Under the pieces are notes generated by a model, which was given only the letters and a program-made list of their open reading frames with translations, made no database searches and had not been told where the DNA came from. From Lutjanus erythropterus (taxonomy: Eukaryota > Chordata > Actinopteri > Lutjaniformes > Lutjanidae), in the NCBI GenBank assembly GCA_020091685.1, contig CM034594.1, positions 3,076,403 through 3,140,402 on the forward strand: a stretch of 64,000 bases of DNA. The letters run 5' to 3'. This document shows positions 38,870 through 51,777 of this stretch, in pieces. Each line of letters starts with the position of its first letter. The first letter of the stretch is position 1. The translations under genes and the position numbers were made by a program.

Positions 38870-39331
38870 CAATGGCTCTCAACCTGGGGGTCGGGACCCC
38901 CACAGGGGTCGCGAGATAACTTCTGGGGGTCGCTAGATGGTTGTGGTGAAGAAAATAAGATTGTGGACAGCAGCATGGAAAGAGAACCAGAAAGCAGCTC
39001 TTCATGATGTCAGCCCCTCAAAGACATTCAACATAAGGGACAAGCACTCAAAACCACACAAAATACAGCTGGCTTCAAGAAATACCTCACTAATGGTTAA
39101 AACTATAAGCCAGCACAACAAAGGCACATTATAAATCTACACCAGCATCTCCTGAGAACACATAAACAGTGACAAAAAATAGCATTTACATTTTGTAGCA
39201 TAGTTGTAAACTTAAACTACTCAGAATGTAGTGACTCCAGAACAGTCTCGGGCAGACAGAGGGTGGCAGAGGTGGGGTTCTTGAACACCACCCTCTGAGG
39301 GGTTGTGGCTCAAAAAGGTTGAGAATCTCTG
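38870..39331. mobile_element. Non-autonomous hAT element in the kcne4 3' UTR
   Basis: The left end CAATGGCTCTCAACC and the reverse complement of the right end CAGAGATTCTCAACC form hAT-type terminal repeats. The flanking octamers gtttagag (38862-38869) and atttagag (39332-39339) differ by one base, the signature 8-bp duplication. 462 bp, with no transposase frame. Confidence 0.85.
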
Positions 39332-39611
39332 ATTTAGAGGGATCTTTTGTCCAGAACAGTGTTTGATGTGTTTTGACTGATTTCAAACATGCTTGCATGA
39401 TCTCTGTCCTCCAGTAAGAACACACTTTGACTCAGTGCCACACCTTAGCATATGCAGCAGTAACATGAAGCCACACACACTACACACATTTTTTTTTGTT
39501 TAAATACTTAAGATATATCTTAAAAAGACAAGATAATGGTGGAGAGAGTGAAACGTATTGTGTATATATTATATGTTGGCATGTAATTATTCAGTTCAGT
39601 TCTATACAATT

Positions 39612-40027
39612 GAACCTCCCTAAGCCCCAACCCCTTTTTGCTCTGTGCTCCAATAACAGTTGACCAAGCTTGGTTCGTCATTCAGCTTTCTCATTTTCCT
39701 GTAAAAGACATACAGGGTGACATTTTAAAATAGCTAACTTTTTCACACTAGCCAACTAGCGAGCTAATGACTGATAAAGATTAGCTAGCTATTTAGCTAT
39801 TGTTTTGCTATCATTAGATAACTTAAAATGTGAATACATGTCACTGTTATAGGTCCCTCAGCAACGTCTCTTACTGTAGCCATATTCTAAATTTGGTTTT
39901 ATTTTCAGCATAGAGGAATCTGGCTTACAGCATATCTAAGTACAACAGACAGGAAAGGAGAAAGATGGCCGAGGAACCAAACTGCTCAACTGGTATTAGA
40001 ACTGAGAGCAAAGTGAGAAGGGTCAGT
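39612..40027. mobile_element. Second full-size relative of the 21306 MITE
   Basis: Begins 'gaacctccctaagccccaac' then 'gctctgtgctccaataacag', followed by an interior with 'gccaactagcgagctaatga' and 'ttagctagctatttagct' as in 21306-21765. The right end near 40027 ('gagcaaagtgagaagggtca') is a worn inverted copy of the left. Boundaries are approximate. Confidence 0.5.
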
Positions 40028-40680
40028 TGTATTTGTTTCTGCAAGGGTAGTTGTATGCAGCAGCTCCCCACCCTGGTCAATATGCACATAAAAGAACAAA
40101 CAAAATCACTGTTAATAACAAGGCTAAAGCTATATAAAGCTACATGCTGGAATCATTGATAAATACATATAGATGAATATAAATATGCAAATATAGCTAA
40201 AAAGCACACGCAAGTGATGAAGCTGTAAAAAAAGAATAAAACACTATATTGAAATTAAACTGGCACCCAGCAGCAATACAAAACTATTTACTGTTATACT
40301 GTTATTTAACTGTATCATGTGTTGGTGACCCCTCCCTGCTGGAGCCCCCTCCCAACGCCTCATCGAGAACCAACCCACTGGTTTGGAGTGATGACTCACC
40401 CTGCAGGGGGCTGGGTGTGTGAGAGACTGGCTTTTTGGCTGTTTGGACTGAACTTGACGTGCTCTTGCCAACACGGCCTCGAGTATTGAAACGTTACCTG
40501 GAACCCACTTGAAAGATTGTCTAAAATGTGTTTGTTGTAGCTTTATGATCAACACTGTTCACACACAGTCAGTGATGTAGGTTTACTTGATGAAAGCAAT
40601 GCACTGTACATATTGTTTGTATTTTTCACGTAATGAGGCTTAATTTAAGACTGAGTCTTTATAGTGTTTGTGTAAGAAAA

Positions 40681-40686
40681 AATAAA
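40681..40686 (+). terminator. kcne4: kcne4 polyadenylation signal
   Basis: AATAAA followed within 20-45 bases by a T-rich element; cleavage is expected near 40706. Confidence 0.55.
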
Positions 40687-41551
40687 TGCTTATGAATTGA
40701 TGAAAGCCTTATTTTCTTTTCTTTTTGTTGTACTATGATGTTTCACCAGTGGAGGGCACTCTTGTAGTGCCGTCTTATCATTTAACAAATAAGGAAGATG
40801 AAAGAAAGATGAAGCAGAGGAAAGGGTGACTCTATTCTTATCATGTTATTTTTAGAGATAGCCTACATTAGATCATTAGAATAATGCAGAATAGGGCAGA
40901 TAATAACTGAATCAGTCCCAAGAAAGCACCACAACTCATCTTGTGTAGCTCATGTCCTCAGTTAAACCTGTCTCTGACCCACGACACACAGCAGACTATG
41001 TCCCAATTATCACACTTACGTTCCTGTGTTTTAGACTGACAGTGCTCAAATCTTTGGTGGCAATTAATGAGCCTGAAGAAAGAACATAGTACATATTTCA
41101 TTTATCAGTATTATTTATTTGGTGTGGTGGTTATGATTGTGCAAAAAGACCACCTAAGAGATCACAGAGTCCATTTAAAGACCCTTCAGACTGGATTATA
41201 ACATACTGAATGATGTCTAAGACAGTCACTGAGGCTTTGCTCTCCACTTTCAATGGAGTTTCTTTGTCTGAAGGGATAAAACCAGGGGAAGACACCAGGA
41301 AGCAGCTTTAAGTTTTCTGTTCTCCTAAGGCGACGCTCTTTTGTATTTTCTCACTGCTGCATCACTCAAACCCTGCCCCTTTCTCACACAAACATAAGCT
41401 AACATAAGTCCCATAACTCACAGCAATGACAGCTCGCCACAATGGGCAACAATGATGGCCGGAGGGAATACACGCATAGATTTTATGACGTACATGTATT
41501 GACAGTGTAATTGCCCCTAACCGCCCAAAAGGCATCTGCAAGAGCCTGGAT

Positions 41552-41553
<2 letters not shown>

Positions 41554-41587
<34 letters not shown>
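41554..41587. repeat. (TG)n microsatellite
   Basis: A perfect TG run of about 34 bases. Confidence 0.95.
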
Positions 41588-41588
<1 letters not shown>

Positions 41589-41704
41589 TGTATATGTTGT
41601 GGAGACAGAAATCTATTCCCACAGTCACATTGTGGAGACTCACCTTTTAGGGACGCAATGCAAGTTTACATAAATCATTACATTTTAGTGTGATGACTTG
41701 GTTA

Positions 41705-42050
41705 GGGTTCCGGTAAGGTTATGTTCTTAGAAATAATTAGTCCCAGAAGGGTTTTCCTAAAGGGCTAAGGTTCTACCAAGAACCATTTTCTTCTGAAGGA
41801 CAATTTTTTGAATAAAGGGTTCATCATAAGACTAAGGAAGAACCCCCTTCATCCAAAGAACCCTTTTTGGAAGAACAGATTTCAACAACAGTTGAAGAAC
41901 TCTTTCATCAAGGGTTCCTTGTACCATTTTATGAAAGGTAGAACAGCCTTGGAGGGTTCCAGATAACACCCTTGGAATATAGAGGGGTTCTCAGAGAATG
42001 CACAGGGTGGGTTCTAGATAGAAGGGTTCTCTGTAGAATCCAATTTGTGA
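41705..42050. repeat. GGTTCT/AGAACC palindromic repeat block, second copy
   Basis: Units such as 'aaggttctaccaagaaccat' and 'gggttctagatagaagggtt' match the block at 3395-3830. Copies are strongly diverged. Confidence 0.6.
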
Positions 42051-42443
42051 ACTGAAAGGACCCTGATCATCATTAGGCGCAACAGCTGGCAGGAAATCAG
42101 CTCCACTGTCACATAATATTGCTTGTTAATGTAATTTTTACTTTGAGAGATGTCATCCTTATTTAACCTACCCTCTGTCAGAGATACTCAGAACATCACA
42201 ACAAGTTTGGATAATTAGCCAATTAGAATATTGGTACACACATGAAGAGTACTTTAATGTTTTCTTGTTAACAGAAAAATACCCTTTGTCAAAGTGAAAA
42301 CAGATCTCTACAATGTTATTTAAACAAATTACAATAAACAAAAGCCTGCTCAGTCTTCACCAGAGCCTGTGTGAGAACAGCCTTTGCCCAGGCAGGACAC
42401 TCATCCCTTTCAAACATGTAGGACAACCTAAGGTGGCTGTGAA

Positions 42444-42665
42444 ACTCAAAAGACCTTCTTCAGAGTCAGTATTCGGTTTATCCTGTGGAAACGTGGCGGT
42501 GCAACATGATGGCATCAATGGACCCGCACCCTCTGCAGATATAAACATCTCTTTCTGGGGTAACAAAAGCACAACAATTCTCATTTTCTGGAGATTATAC
42601 ACTAATGAAAATATACTTATGGCTATTGCGTTCCATTGCTACCATATTCATAAATTCACTCTGGA
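42444..42665. repeat. Dispersed teleost repeat
   Basis: Contains 'actcaaaagaccttcttcag', 'gtggcggtgcaacatgatgg' and 'gattatacactaatgaaaat', blocks I recall as one abundant fish repeat whose end is also present at 35965. Class not assigned. Confidence 0.6.
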
Positions 42666-43919
42666 ACTTTGAGGGGTATTTTTTCTGTTGATCAGTATAA
42701 AACAGTCACTTTAAATCTTCTTCAATTCATAAAAAATGAAAACTTCCAAAGGTGGGTGAATACCTTTATAAGCACTGAATACGCTTAGGTTCCTAGATAA
42801 GAAAATATACATGCCACCAATATAAAAAATCGGAATAATATTTTCGGCGCCCACAGTAAGCTCAACTACGTGATAAATGACGCAAAAAGAATAACTAAAG
42901 GAGACAGAAGCATTTCTGTATCTCTTAGTCTCTGTTTTCCAAGCTTCTGGACGGCTTGACACAGATACAGACTTGTTGAAGCGTTTGCAGTCTTACTTCC
43001 TACAAAACATAAACACCCCACTGAATAATTCATGCACAACAAACATACACGACCACACAGAGAACCTTTCATTTATTATCAACAAGGAAGTTGAGGGGGG
43101 ATGCACCGCTGTGTCTCTAGCGACGAGCAGGAAAAATATGTGCAAGCTGCCTTGTCCTCTTTTATGGTGCAACAGCAGCTGTGTGTGTGAATGTATGAGA
43201 GATAGTGGGACAGAAAGCAGGGGAGATTTTCTCAGGAGAAAGAATGAGTAAGAGAAAGCAGGGTGAGAATAAAAAGCAGATGTGATGCATGGAGTGTCTC
43301 CTGCACCGTGAAGCAGGATGTTTGTCATTAGTGTCCCCCTGTGGGACTCGATGGTGGGGCCTGTGTCCTGCCCCAGGCTTCGCACATACACACCATTAAT
43401 GAGTCTGGAAATGAGTCACTTCGAACCCACCGTCTCTCTCCCTGTTTCCAATCTTACCCCCTCCTTCCTCCCTCCCTTTGGTCTCCTCATTAAACTTATT
43501 TTCATTAAGTTAAGATGTCAGAAGTGAGAGTTTGTAATGTGTTGCACTGGTTGTCAGTGGGAATTTCTTTGAATCATACTCCATAAAAGTCTATTTAGTA
43601 TGAGTCATATTAGCTTTGCACATTACCATTGCTAACCATTTGGGAGAGACACTGAATGCCTGTAATTTTATGTATTGGCACAACAATGGTCAAGTTTGAA
43701 GCTGCACTAATCTATATGTTTACATGAACAATGAACAACATGTAATGTGGAGGGAAATCCTACTGGCCAGTGAGAGGTGGAACCTTAGCTTCATTTTTAA
43801 AAGGTTAATTTACTTAAATAATAAATCATAAAGCTAAAAGTATTTTTCACAATGCAGTGTGGAAGTAACTAGTCACAAAAGATTGTTTGTTATATAGAAT
43901 CATTTAGGAAGTCATCCTT

Positions 43920-44385
43920 ACAAACTGTTTGGAAAAAGGCACACGCTTTAAAAAAAAAAAAAACACTTGACAGGTGATTGGATGAACCATCTGTCTAGCA
44001 CATCTAACACAGACTAACTTCAACCAATCAGATTAACCAGCGAAGCCCATTGGTAAATCAAATTCCAACGCCGGGTGGGAGAAGAGGGAAAACATCTTGT
44101 CCATCGAGAAAATCCTTTAGTGCTGTCCTTTGCCCTTCTTTTAATGGAGAAATTCTCTCCAGTTCTAATATAAGTGATGCTATCACAGTATTCATGCTAA
44201 TCTCTTCAGGAGTTGTCATTGTTTGTTTGAGACGAGTCGCTTTCCTGGGCGCTTCCCACTTTTGTTACACCTAAAACCATGGCTGTGGCTCCCAGTAGTC
44301 CCTCTTAGGATGCTGATTGCACCACTTTTGGTGTGGACACAAACGGAAATGGATCTCGCAAATCCAGCTGCTACAAAAGGTAAGG
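43920..44385. repeat. Candidate dispersed repeat
   Basis: Includes an A-run at about 43950-43963, 'acaggtgattggatgaacca', 'aatggagaaattctctccag' and 'ccatggctgtggctcccagt'. I loosely recall these together from other fish genomes. No second copy lies in the window, so this rests on recall. Confidence 0.4.
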
Positions 44386-46920
44386 ATGGAGGACGAATTT
44401 AGCCTGAGCAGTTGGTCAAACACCACCAAGCTAAAGACCTGTTATACTCCCTGGAAGTTGGTGAAGACCAAAACAGAGCTGTAAGGATAACACAACTCCA
44501 TAATGCTGCTCTATGTAGTCTGAATGGGCAACTGTTTTCTAACATATTAACCAAAACAAAGTTTATAAGGTGATAATATGTCGATGTTGTGTTTACTACT
44601 TGTTTCACTGCCCCCTAGAGGCAACAAAAACAGTTAATACAGACAGTTTGTCTTTTGTCTCCTGAAACTTAATCCTTTTGAGGTTGAGTCTTAAGACTCA
44701 TTCATGCTAAACATTAGATATGCATACAGAAAAGGATGAAGTAAAAATGAGTATCTGCGCATGTGTTGCAATGACCACCACCATCTACAATGCTGCCTCT
44801 GCTTTTGCCTCCTTCTTAACAGGTGCATTATTACAACATCCTTGAGCATCATTTGTTGTTGTCAGAAGCTTTTGACTTCTTTTTCTTTGAGGTAACTTTT
44901 GACTCTGACTGGCACTCTATAAAGAATTTATTGCTTGAAACAGTTTTTTATTTTTGTATGGGGTGTACATGAGCCTTCAGTGTAATTAATGTCCTTAAAG
45001 CTAAATTTGTTTCATACTTAGGTATTTCATGAAATGTAGGTTTATTGCTTTAAAGGATTTTTCAGGTTTGGTTAAAAAACAGTTGGTATAAATATCAACT
45101 TAGAAAAACCCATTAATATACCATATTGTTCTCCACAAACCTTTAACTAGTATGAAACAGGTTACAGGAATCAGTCCACGTGATGAAAGCCAAAAGGGTT
45201 TCAATAGATATGCAAGCCTGCATCGGCTGTGATAAATTAGCAGACCTTTTCTGGGTCATGCAGATTGAGAAAAGCATAATATGACATCAAAGCAATTACA
45301 GCGATGTACCAGGACTGCATCACCCAGGCTCTTACCAGGGCTGACAGACATTATTAAGGAACGATCTGGAAATCTTCAAAATGTAAGAAGTAACCTCACT
45401 TAGTCAAACTACAGTCAGCCTGAAAGACTCAAGACAGCTTAATGATGCGCTAATTATGTTTGAGCACAGCTAAATGAAGGATAATATGCCTTATATCCCT
45501 ATTTAAGGGCCTTGATATGTCACCAGAGATTAAAGAAACATGCTGAGGCTGGAACAACTGTTTTTGTCAGCCCGCTCCATGTTAATTAGAGTTAAAGTTA
45601 AACAAGAAAGTTTCTGTCTATGAGTTGTAAGACATAATTAATAATCTGTTAGACAGAGCAGATGTTTATTACGGTTAATTGAGCAGTATGTTAATAAAGT
45701 AAGTCAGGCAGTGAGACAAGCAGCCACTGAACTCAAACTCCAGAGTGTGTATTTTCAGAGCAGTGGGCTTTTGCTTTCAGGATAACAGGCTTCACTTTGC
45801 ATCAATAGACAACTGACAGTTATTTACAGCTGATCAGCTCACAGTGGAGGACTCATAGTTGCTTGTGATTGTCCAAATATAATGTTGCCCTCATCTTGCA
45901 GTCCTGTAGGTTCTGTGTCCCTGCAGCCTGCAGGAAACCTGCCTGAGTTTCGAGTCCAGGGAGGAGGGTGCAGGAATCAAAAAACTCTCGCTTCAACCAC
46001 AGATCGTATTAAATAGGGATTCAACCTATTTAAAATATCGTCTGTGATTCCAACTTTATATGTTTCTCCTTTAAACAGCCTAATTTGAATTCTCTCAGCG
46101 TTTTGTTTTTGGAAATCTGATCAACAGCTGCATTTTTTTCATGTTTGAAAACAGTTTTGTATTTTTAACTGTCCTTCCTTTCTCACCCACATGAGCTAAC
46201 ACTCCTTATCTGAGCTCTATCAGTCTCCTGCTATTGGACATATCAGTATGTCACCTTAATCCTTTACTGTATACTATTTGCCTATTTACCTATTTACTTT
46301 AGCTCCAGCCCTCTTTGGCAGTAAGCAATAACGTGGCCTTCACAAGCAAAAGTGCTTCAGTGATGCAAACGTACTCAGAGATACAAGGCTCTGCTGATGA
46401 GCTTATTATTAGAGGCAAAACTTTCTCTGAGTTCTCGTTTCCACTCCAACCTTTTGATCTTTATCTCAGAGACCATTAGAGTCTAATCTTAGCAAGCTTC
46501 TCATTATATCATGTTTGTTTAATGTGTCATTATCCTGAACAGATCATAATAACTTTATCAAACAGCCACAGCCGCCTGCAGGAGTCACTGTCTGCTGACA
46601 CTTAACCTTAACTGAATTAATAAGATTTTGGCTCAAAATGAGACATGTTCACCTTTTCCTTCAGAGACAGAAGTTCAGTTGTTACTGGTCTGTTTGCTGG
46701 CCACGTCTTCTTTGGATAAACTAACTAATTCTGTCAGTTTTCATCCACAGTCCCTTATCCAAAACTGCACTCTCACACCTGTCAACACAAACAGAAGAGA
46801 AAGCAAATGGGCTCAAATGTTTGCCTGTCCGCTAATGAAATGTGTTGCTATCAGAGTGTGGATAGCCTTGCTTTCCTGTACACAAACAGCAGTCAAGAGT
46901 CAACCTTTTACCTAATGAGT

Positions 46921-46957
46921 GTTACCATGGAAACATAAGCCAAAGGCTAATTTGCAT
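46921..46957. promoter_or_regulatory. RFX-type X-box followed by an octamer
   Basis: GTTACCATGGAAAC (46921-46934) fits the near-palindromic RFX X-box consensus. ATTTGCAT, the POU octamer, follows at 46950-46957. Motif evidence only. Confidence 0.4.
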
Positions 46958-48233
46958 CTGTGGCGCTGGTGTGGAGAGATCACCACCGCTAGAAGGAAGA
47001 AGAGAGCCTCCAATACTGAATAAATGAAAGAGATAATTATTCGCCAAGATAAACGGACCTACAGAAGGAAAAGTGGCACATTTCATTCTCATGTTGATTT
47101 AAATTCGTTCAATGGAAAATCAGTCAGATTCTGCTGATTTAGACCAAAATGTTCCATGTGTTGTCTGTGAGTCCAGGCTGATATTTGGCGTTTTATTTGA
47201 AACTCTGTCATCCAGTCAGCGATGACCATAAAACACGTCATGCAGCGGCATCAGTATTAAATTGAGATGGTTTTATGACCAGTTAAAAATTCCTCATTGT
47301 AGTTTTAAATATACAATATGCTATTAAATCCTGTTTTGTTTGTTTATCAGCTCATTTGGTTGCCTTTTCACTATCCTTTTAGTGTAACTGCACTTTTTGT
47401 ATGCCTTTGTTTGCTTTCTATTTGTGTTTGTATTTTTATGTCATTCTGCTGCTCTTGCTGTTTTTACCATGTTGTATTTCTCACATGCCTTATTCTATTG
47501 CACAGCACTTTAGTCAACCTCGGTTGTTTTTAAATGTGCTTTACAAATAAACTTGATTTGACATTGTCCTGTTACTCTCTCTCAACCTTGCTACTCTTTT
47601 GAGTTTAACTTATTTGCTAAAAAAAGAGACAAAATGCACAATTAACAAAGTTACAGATTAATTTAACTCACAGCAATTTTCTATAGATATTGTGATAATG
47701 CCTTTATCATGAAGTCTTTTAGTGAATCATCATATAGTGCAAATCGAATATTGTGACAGCCTAGTACCAGACAGGTCTCTCTCAAAATATCACATCACCC
47801 ATTGCATGAGCTGTCCATTTTATAAAAGAGTCTGACTAATGTGAAACACTGGAGGGTGTGGACATGGTCACACGTGTGGCGTGAAGCCGAGTCTTTCCCG
47901 AGTCTGAAAATACTTGGTCACAGCTTTGTTAGCGCTGCGTTTGAAGCTTCATTAAGTCAGTGGGAGGTGTTGTTCGTTACTGCCAGTTTAGCCTGGATCA
48001 CAACTAATGAGCACTATCATAGTTTACTGTCAAAGTGCAGAGAGGCAAAATCTCCATTTATTTCTCCCTGGACATGTAGCTGCACGCTGCAATCTTTCTC
48101 TTTAATGGCAAACAAAGCAAACTGCAGAAGACGCCGGCGCTTCTTTCTGCCTGTTGAAACACACCTGTCTAAAGAATGGCAAATTGAACCACACTGGTTA
48201 ATTTCACATTCAAAGATGTCCCCCTGTATGCTT

Positions 48234-48258
48234 GTTACCATGGCAACCATACGCTAAT
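48234..48258. promoter_or_regulatory. RFX-type X-box, near-perfect palindrome
   Basis: GTTACCATGGCAAC at 48234-48247 differs from the full palindrome by one base. CTAATGCAA, an octamer-like word, follows within a few bases, as at the other site 1.3 kb away. Confidence 0.45.
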
Positions 48259-50587
48259 GCAAGAGCCTCAATCATTATCTGCATGAAAGCTGCACTCTGT
48301 TACTGTCACCAATAAACACAACTGATGTGAAGAAAATCGGTTAATCCTTCTTCTTGTCTGCACTTTGTGTGACTGAATGTGCGGTGTGTTTACTGACATC
48401 GAGAGTCACATTTATGAGTACTTCACTATGGTGCACACCATGTACCAGACATGCTGATGGCTGATACTATCGGTAAATGTTTCCCCTGTGCAGGGATTAA
48501 ATGCCTCTGATATTTCTGGAAGGCTCTGTCACAGCTCTGTCAATCTGTTTCTAAATCACACCTCATTTCTATTTAAGTCTGGAGTACAACTGTTGTGTAG
48601 TAACTGCCATATGGAATAAATAATTATAAGCTAAAATTACATCCTACATGGGATCAGAATCTAATAAAGCTTCTTAAAGTGACAACATACTGAGCAATGC
48701 ACATAATTGAACAATTATTACTTCATGGGTGATTAGTATTAGTATTTTATTAGCTAAAGTTGTGTTGCACAACCCAGTTAAACAAATGAGTTTTATTAGA
48801 TTTTGAAGAGTTATTAAAATATCAAGTGGTTCATGTAATTAGTTTTTCACAGGGAACTTTCTGTGTGGTTGAACTAATAGAACTGACACGAGGAGACTGA
48901 AGTGCTTTGTTAAATGTAGGGGAGGCCAGGGTCAACTGTAACAATTTTCATGTTTTCCATGATAACTCAAAGAGTAGTTGAAACTTGTCATCTCTTGATA
49001 CAAGAAATATATGTACGTGCACTAATTAATAAACAATTGGTATATTTTCTATGACTATACTATTAAATTTAATGCAAGAAGTTAGTTAGGTACACACTGT
49101 TCAAACTGATTTTTAGTCAAATGTGTCATCAACCTAAAACACAGCATCACATCCTTTGATGGATAATATGAATTTGATTCGGTAGGCCGAACCCAGTCTG
49201 TATTCTGAGCTGTTTCTCTTTAACACTGAGATCATGTAACATTATCATCTGCCTAATTAGCACCAGGCAGGTAGCAGCCGTCAACAGTGAGCTGCAACTG
49301 GCTGTTTGGGGACTAACTGCATAACAACAGCGTGTACGGTGGCTGAATGGAGGCAAACTGTTTATGGGTCTGCAGAGTAGTTATTTATACTAATGAACAA
49401 GGACAGTGCAGAGGTATGAGGGTGAGCGAACAAAGCAGAGGAAGGTGGAGAGAGTCAGCAAGAGGAAGAAAAGGCTGTACAATTCTTGAGACGTTGGACA
49501 TTAAGAAGAAAGAGTACAAGTCAGCTCTTTTATTGAACTGCTGCCACACACAGCAGGATTCAGCTGAACTGTCGACTAAGATTAAATCAAACCAGAAATA
49601 CATCAGCTGGCTCCTCCTCTGAAGAAGAAAAGACAACAAAGGAGGTGTTTGCAGTTGTTTAAATGTTGATTCACAAAACCCCCAATTATGCCTCATTACT
49701 TCAATTTATATTTTATTCTTCCTCCTCCTCTTCTTCTTTGTCACTGTTTTTTCACTGTAACATGAAAGGTGAAAGCTGAAGAAACCACCCGCAAAATTGT
49801 CATCTAGCTACTGCAAATTTCACCATTGTGGGATTAATAAAGTATTATAATAATATGATATAAGCATATTAGTATTGGTCAGCTGAACCCTTGTAGACAT
49901 GCAGCAGTTTAGGCTGCTATATCAGTCAACAATATCCATGCTATTGGACAGATCTCCAGCAGATTCTCTAAATGGCTGCCCTCATCTGTCTGGACAGGAA
50001 ATTGATCAGCCCCAGCAGCACTGTTATTCTCTGTGCTGCCTGCTTTGGAGGCAAACACAAACGACCTGCATGACAACTCTCTGTCTGAGAGGAGAGCGGA
50101 GGTTGGAGAGATTAGAGAAGGAGCCTGAAAGCATGGACACTTATCAAACCTTTGTGACATGGGTTTGTTTAATTAAACTTTTTGTTACCAGCCTTACTTT
50201 GATCCGTCGAGTGTGCCTGTTCTGCAAGGACGGAGAGAGGAAGAGGTGCAGTGTACAATGTGAGTAGCAAATGATGACTCACCCACACAGGGTATTTATA
50301 GACAAAGGGACTAAACAGAGCAATAATCATTAGAGGCAGATGTCACAAAACAATAACTTGCATGGAAACGCAGTTTTACTTCATATCTTCCTTCCTCCAG
50401 AGTGGAGATTAATTAAACTAAAGTGAAAAAAAAAGAGAGTCAGAGAAAGAGCAATGTGTCCTCCAATCTGCAATGACGGAACATTTAATTGCCCTCCGAA
50501 ATGGCACATTTGAGCAGCACTGCCGTGGTTTGACCATGGCTGTTGTTATTATTATCCCCACCAGCTGATGATGCAATTGCCTCTGGA

Positions 50588-50638
50588 TGTGTGTGTGTGT
50601 GTGTGTGTATGTGCATGAGTGTGTGCATGAGTGTGTGT
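50588..50638. repeat. (GT)n microsatellite with GCATGA interruptions
   Basis: A GT run followed by 'gtgcatgagt' units; imperfect. Confidence 0.9.
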
Positions 50639-50804
50639 CAACAAACCTGCAACATGCCTGGAGTTAATCTTGTATATTACTGGACTAATCACTCTGTTTT
50701 TGTGCACATTCAGGACTGTATTCTGAAGATTCTCTGAGATTCAGAATTTTTTAAAAAACCTGGAAAAAAAATGTTATGGCTCCACACCTGCGACAGCTGT
50801 CATC

Positions 50805-51090
50805 CCATTCTTGTCAACACAATATCTTAAGAACACCCTGAGGGAATTTGTTCAAAATTTGTGCAAATAACCCCTCTGACAGAAAGATGAACTTACTAGA
50901 TTTTGGAGGCCAAAGGCAAAGGGTCAGTGTCACTGCGACCTCATGTTCATCCTGTTCTCTTGAAGGCGATGTCTCAGGATTGCTTGGAGGGAATTTCTTC
51001 AAACTTGATCTGAGCATCCACTTAGACTTATGCATGCACTGACTCAATTTTGGTGGTCAGGTTACAGTAACCTGACAAAATACATCTCGT
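50805..51090. repeat. Dispersed teleost repeat
   Basis: Two related halves: 'atatcttaagaacaccctga' with 'gggaatttgttcaaaattt', and later 'gcttggagggaatttcttca' with 'aacttgatctgagcatcca'. This internal duplication matches a tandem-built repeat common in fish. The ORF frames on it are spurious. Confidence 0.6.
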
Positions 51091-51777
51091 CTCTAAGTGA
51101 ACACAGCATGTTTCTCACTAAATTATTCTCTGGAAACACACATGTATAGTGATAACCTCCATTTTGCCAAAAAAAACACTTAATACCTTAATACCTAATA
51201 CAACTGCGAGGCTGTAATTATATTTTTTGACTGTTCTGTTTTATATGACGACTGACAGCTGACCTCTCATTCTTCTTAAGTGGCCACTAGGGGCCACTGG
51301 TGACAACATATGTGGGGGTCATGTTAATGTCGGTGGAACTTTTTCTGGCAGTTGTGGTGACATCGCAGTAGGTGCTTCACCATTTGTTGCTTCTTTACTC
51401 TACTGAGTGCACTCTACTAATAGAAGAAGCCGATGTTGACTATTGGTGGGAGATATGACACTACAGTAAATAGTAAGAGTGGCCTTACCTGCAGAAAAAT
51501 CTCTTATTGGCCTCTCATGTCTGTGATATTGTCCTTTCAGTCTCTACTCTACAGTCTCTGCAGGCCAGAATGAAGACCCCACTTAATAGCTTTATTTTAT
51601 ACTTACTTCTTTTTTTTTTCTCTTTAACTCCCACATTACTTTAGCCTGTGCAGTCAGCAAGAAGTCAGAATTCCCCCACTTGGGAAATCTGCTCCCTGGG
51701 CAACAAGTCCTCCAAGTTAAAGAACAAAATATATTGTTTGTGCTGAGAGCTGCTGACACTCAGCTGCCATGACACTC
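51091..51777. other. Gene desert
   Basis: Nothing recognised apart from a short symmetric word 'gccactaggggccactgg' near 51284. Confidence 0.5.

Larger units (their letters stand above)
38534..40706 (+). other. kcne4: kcne4 3' UTR (end inferred)
   Basis: A long UTR assumed to run to the AATAAA at 40681-40686, which is followed by a T-rich stretch ('attttcttttctttttgttg'). It contains three transposon-derived insertions (38641-38730, 38870-39331, 39612-40027). An earlier AATAAA at 40235-40240 is an alternative. Confidence 0.5.
40710..44999. other. Gene desert, proximal part: mostly repeats
   Basis: No gene recognised. Holds the GT run at 41554-41587, GGTTCT repeats at 41705-42050, a teleost repeat at 42444-42665 and another candidate at 43920-44385. 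The frame of 132 codons on the minus strand at 42993-43391 shows no family. Confidence 0.6.
45000..50500. other. Repeat-poor block, candidate enhancer territory
   Basis: About 5.5 kb without a recognisable mobile element or long microsatellite and without a believable gene. It has many TAATTA/TTAATTA homeodomain-type words (for example 45577-45680) and two RFX-type X-boxes. Frames of up to 138 codons (47841-48257) show no family. Regulatory function is inferred from composition and position only. Confidence 0.45.

Noticed and set aside
47841..48257. 138-codon frame in the desert
   Set aside because: No domain, signal or splice context; it covers the X-box region and looks like chance.
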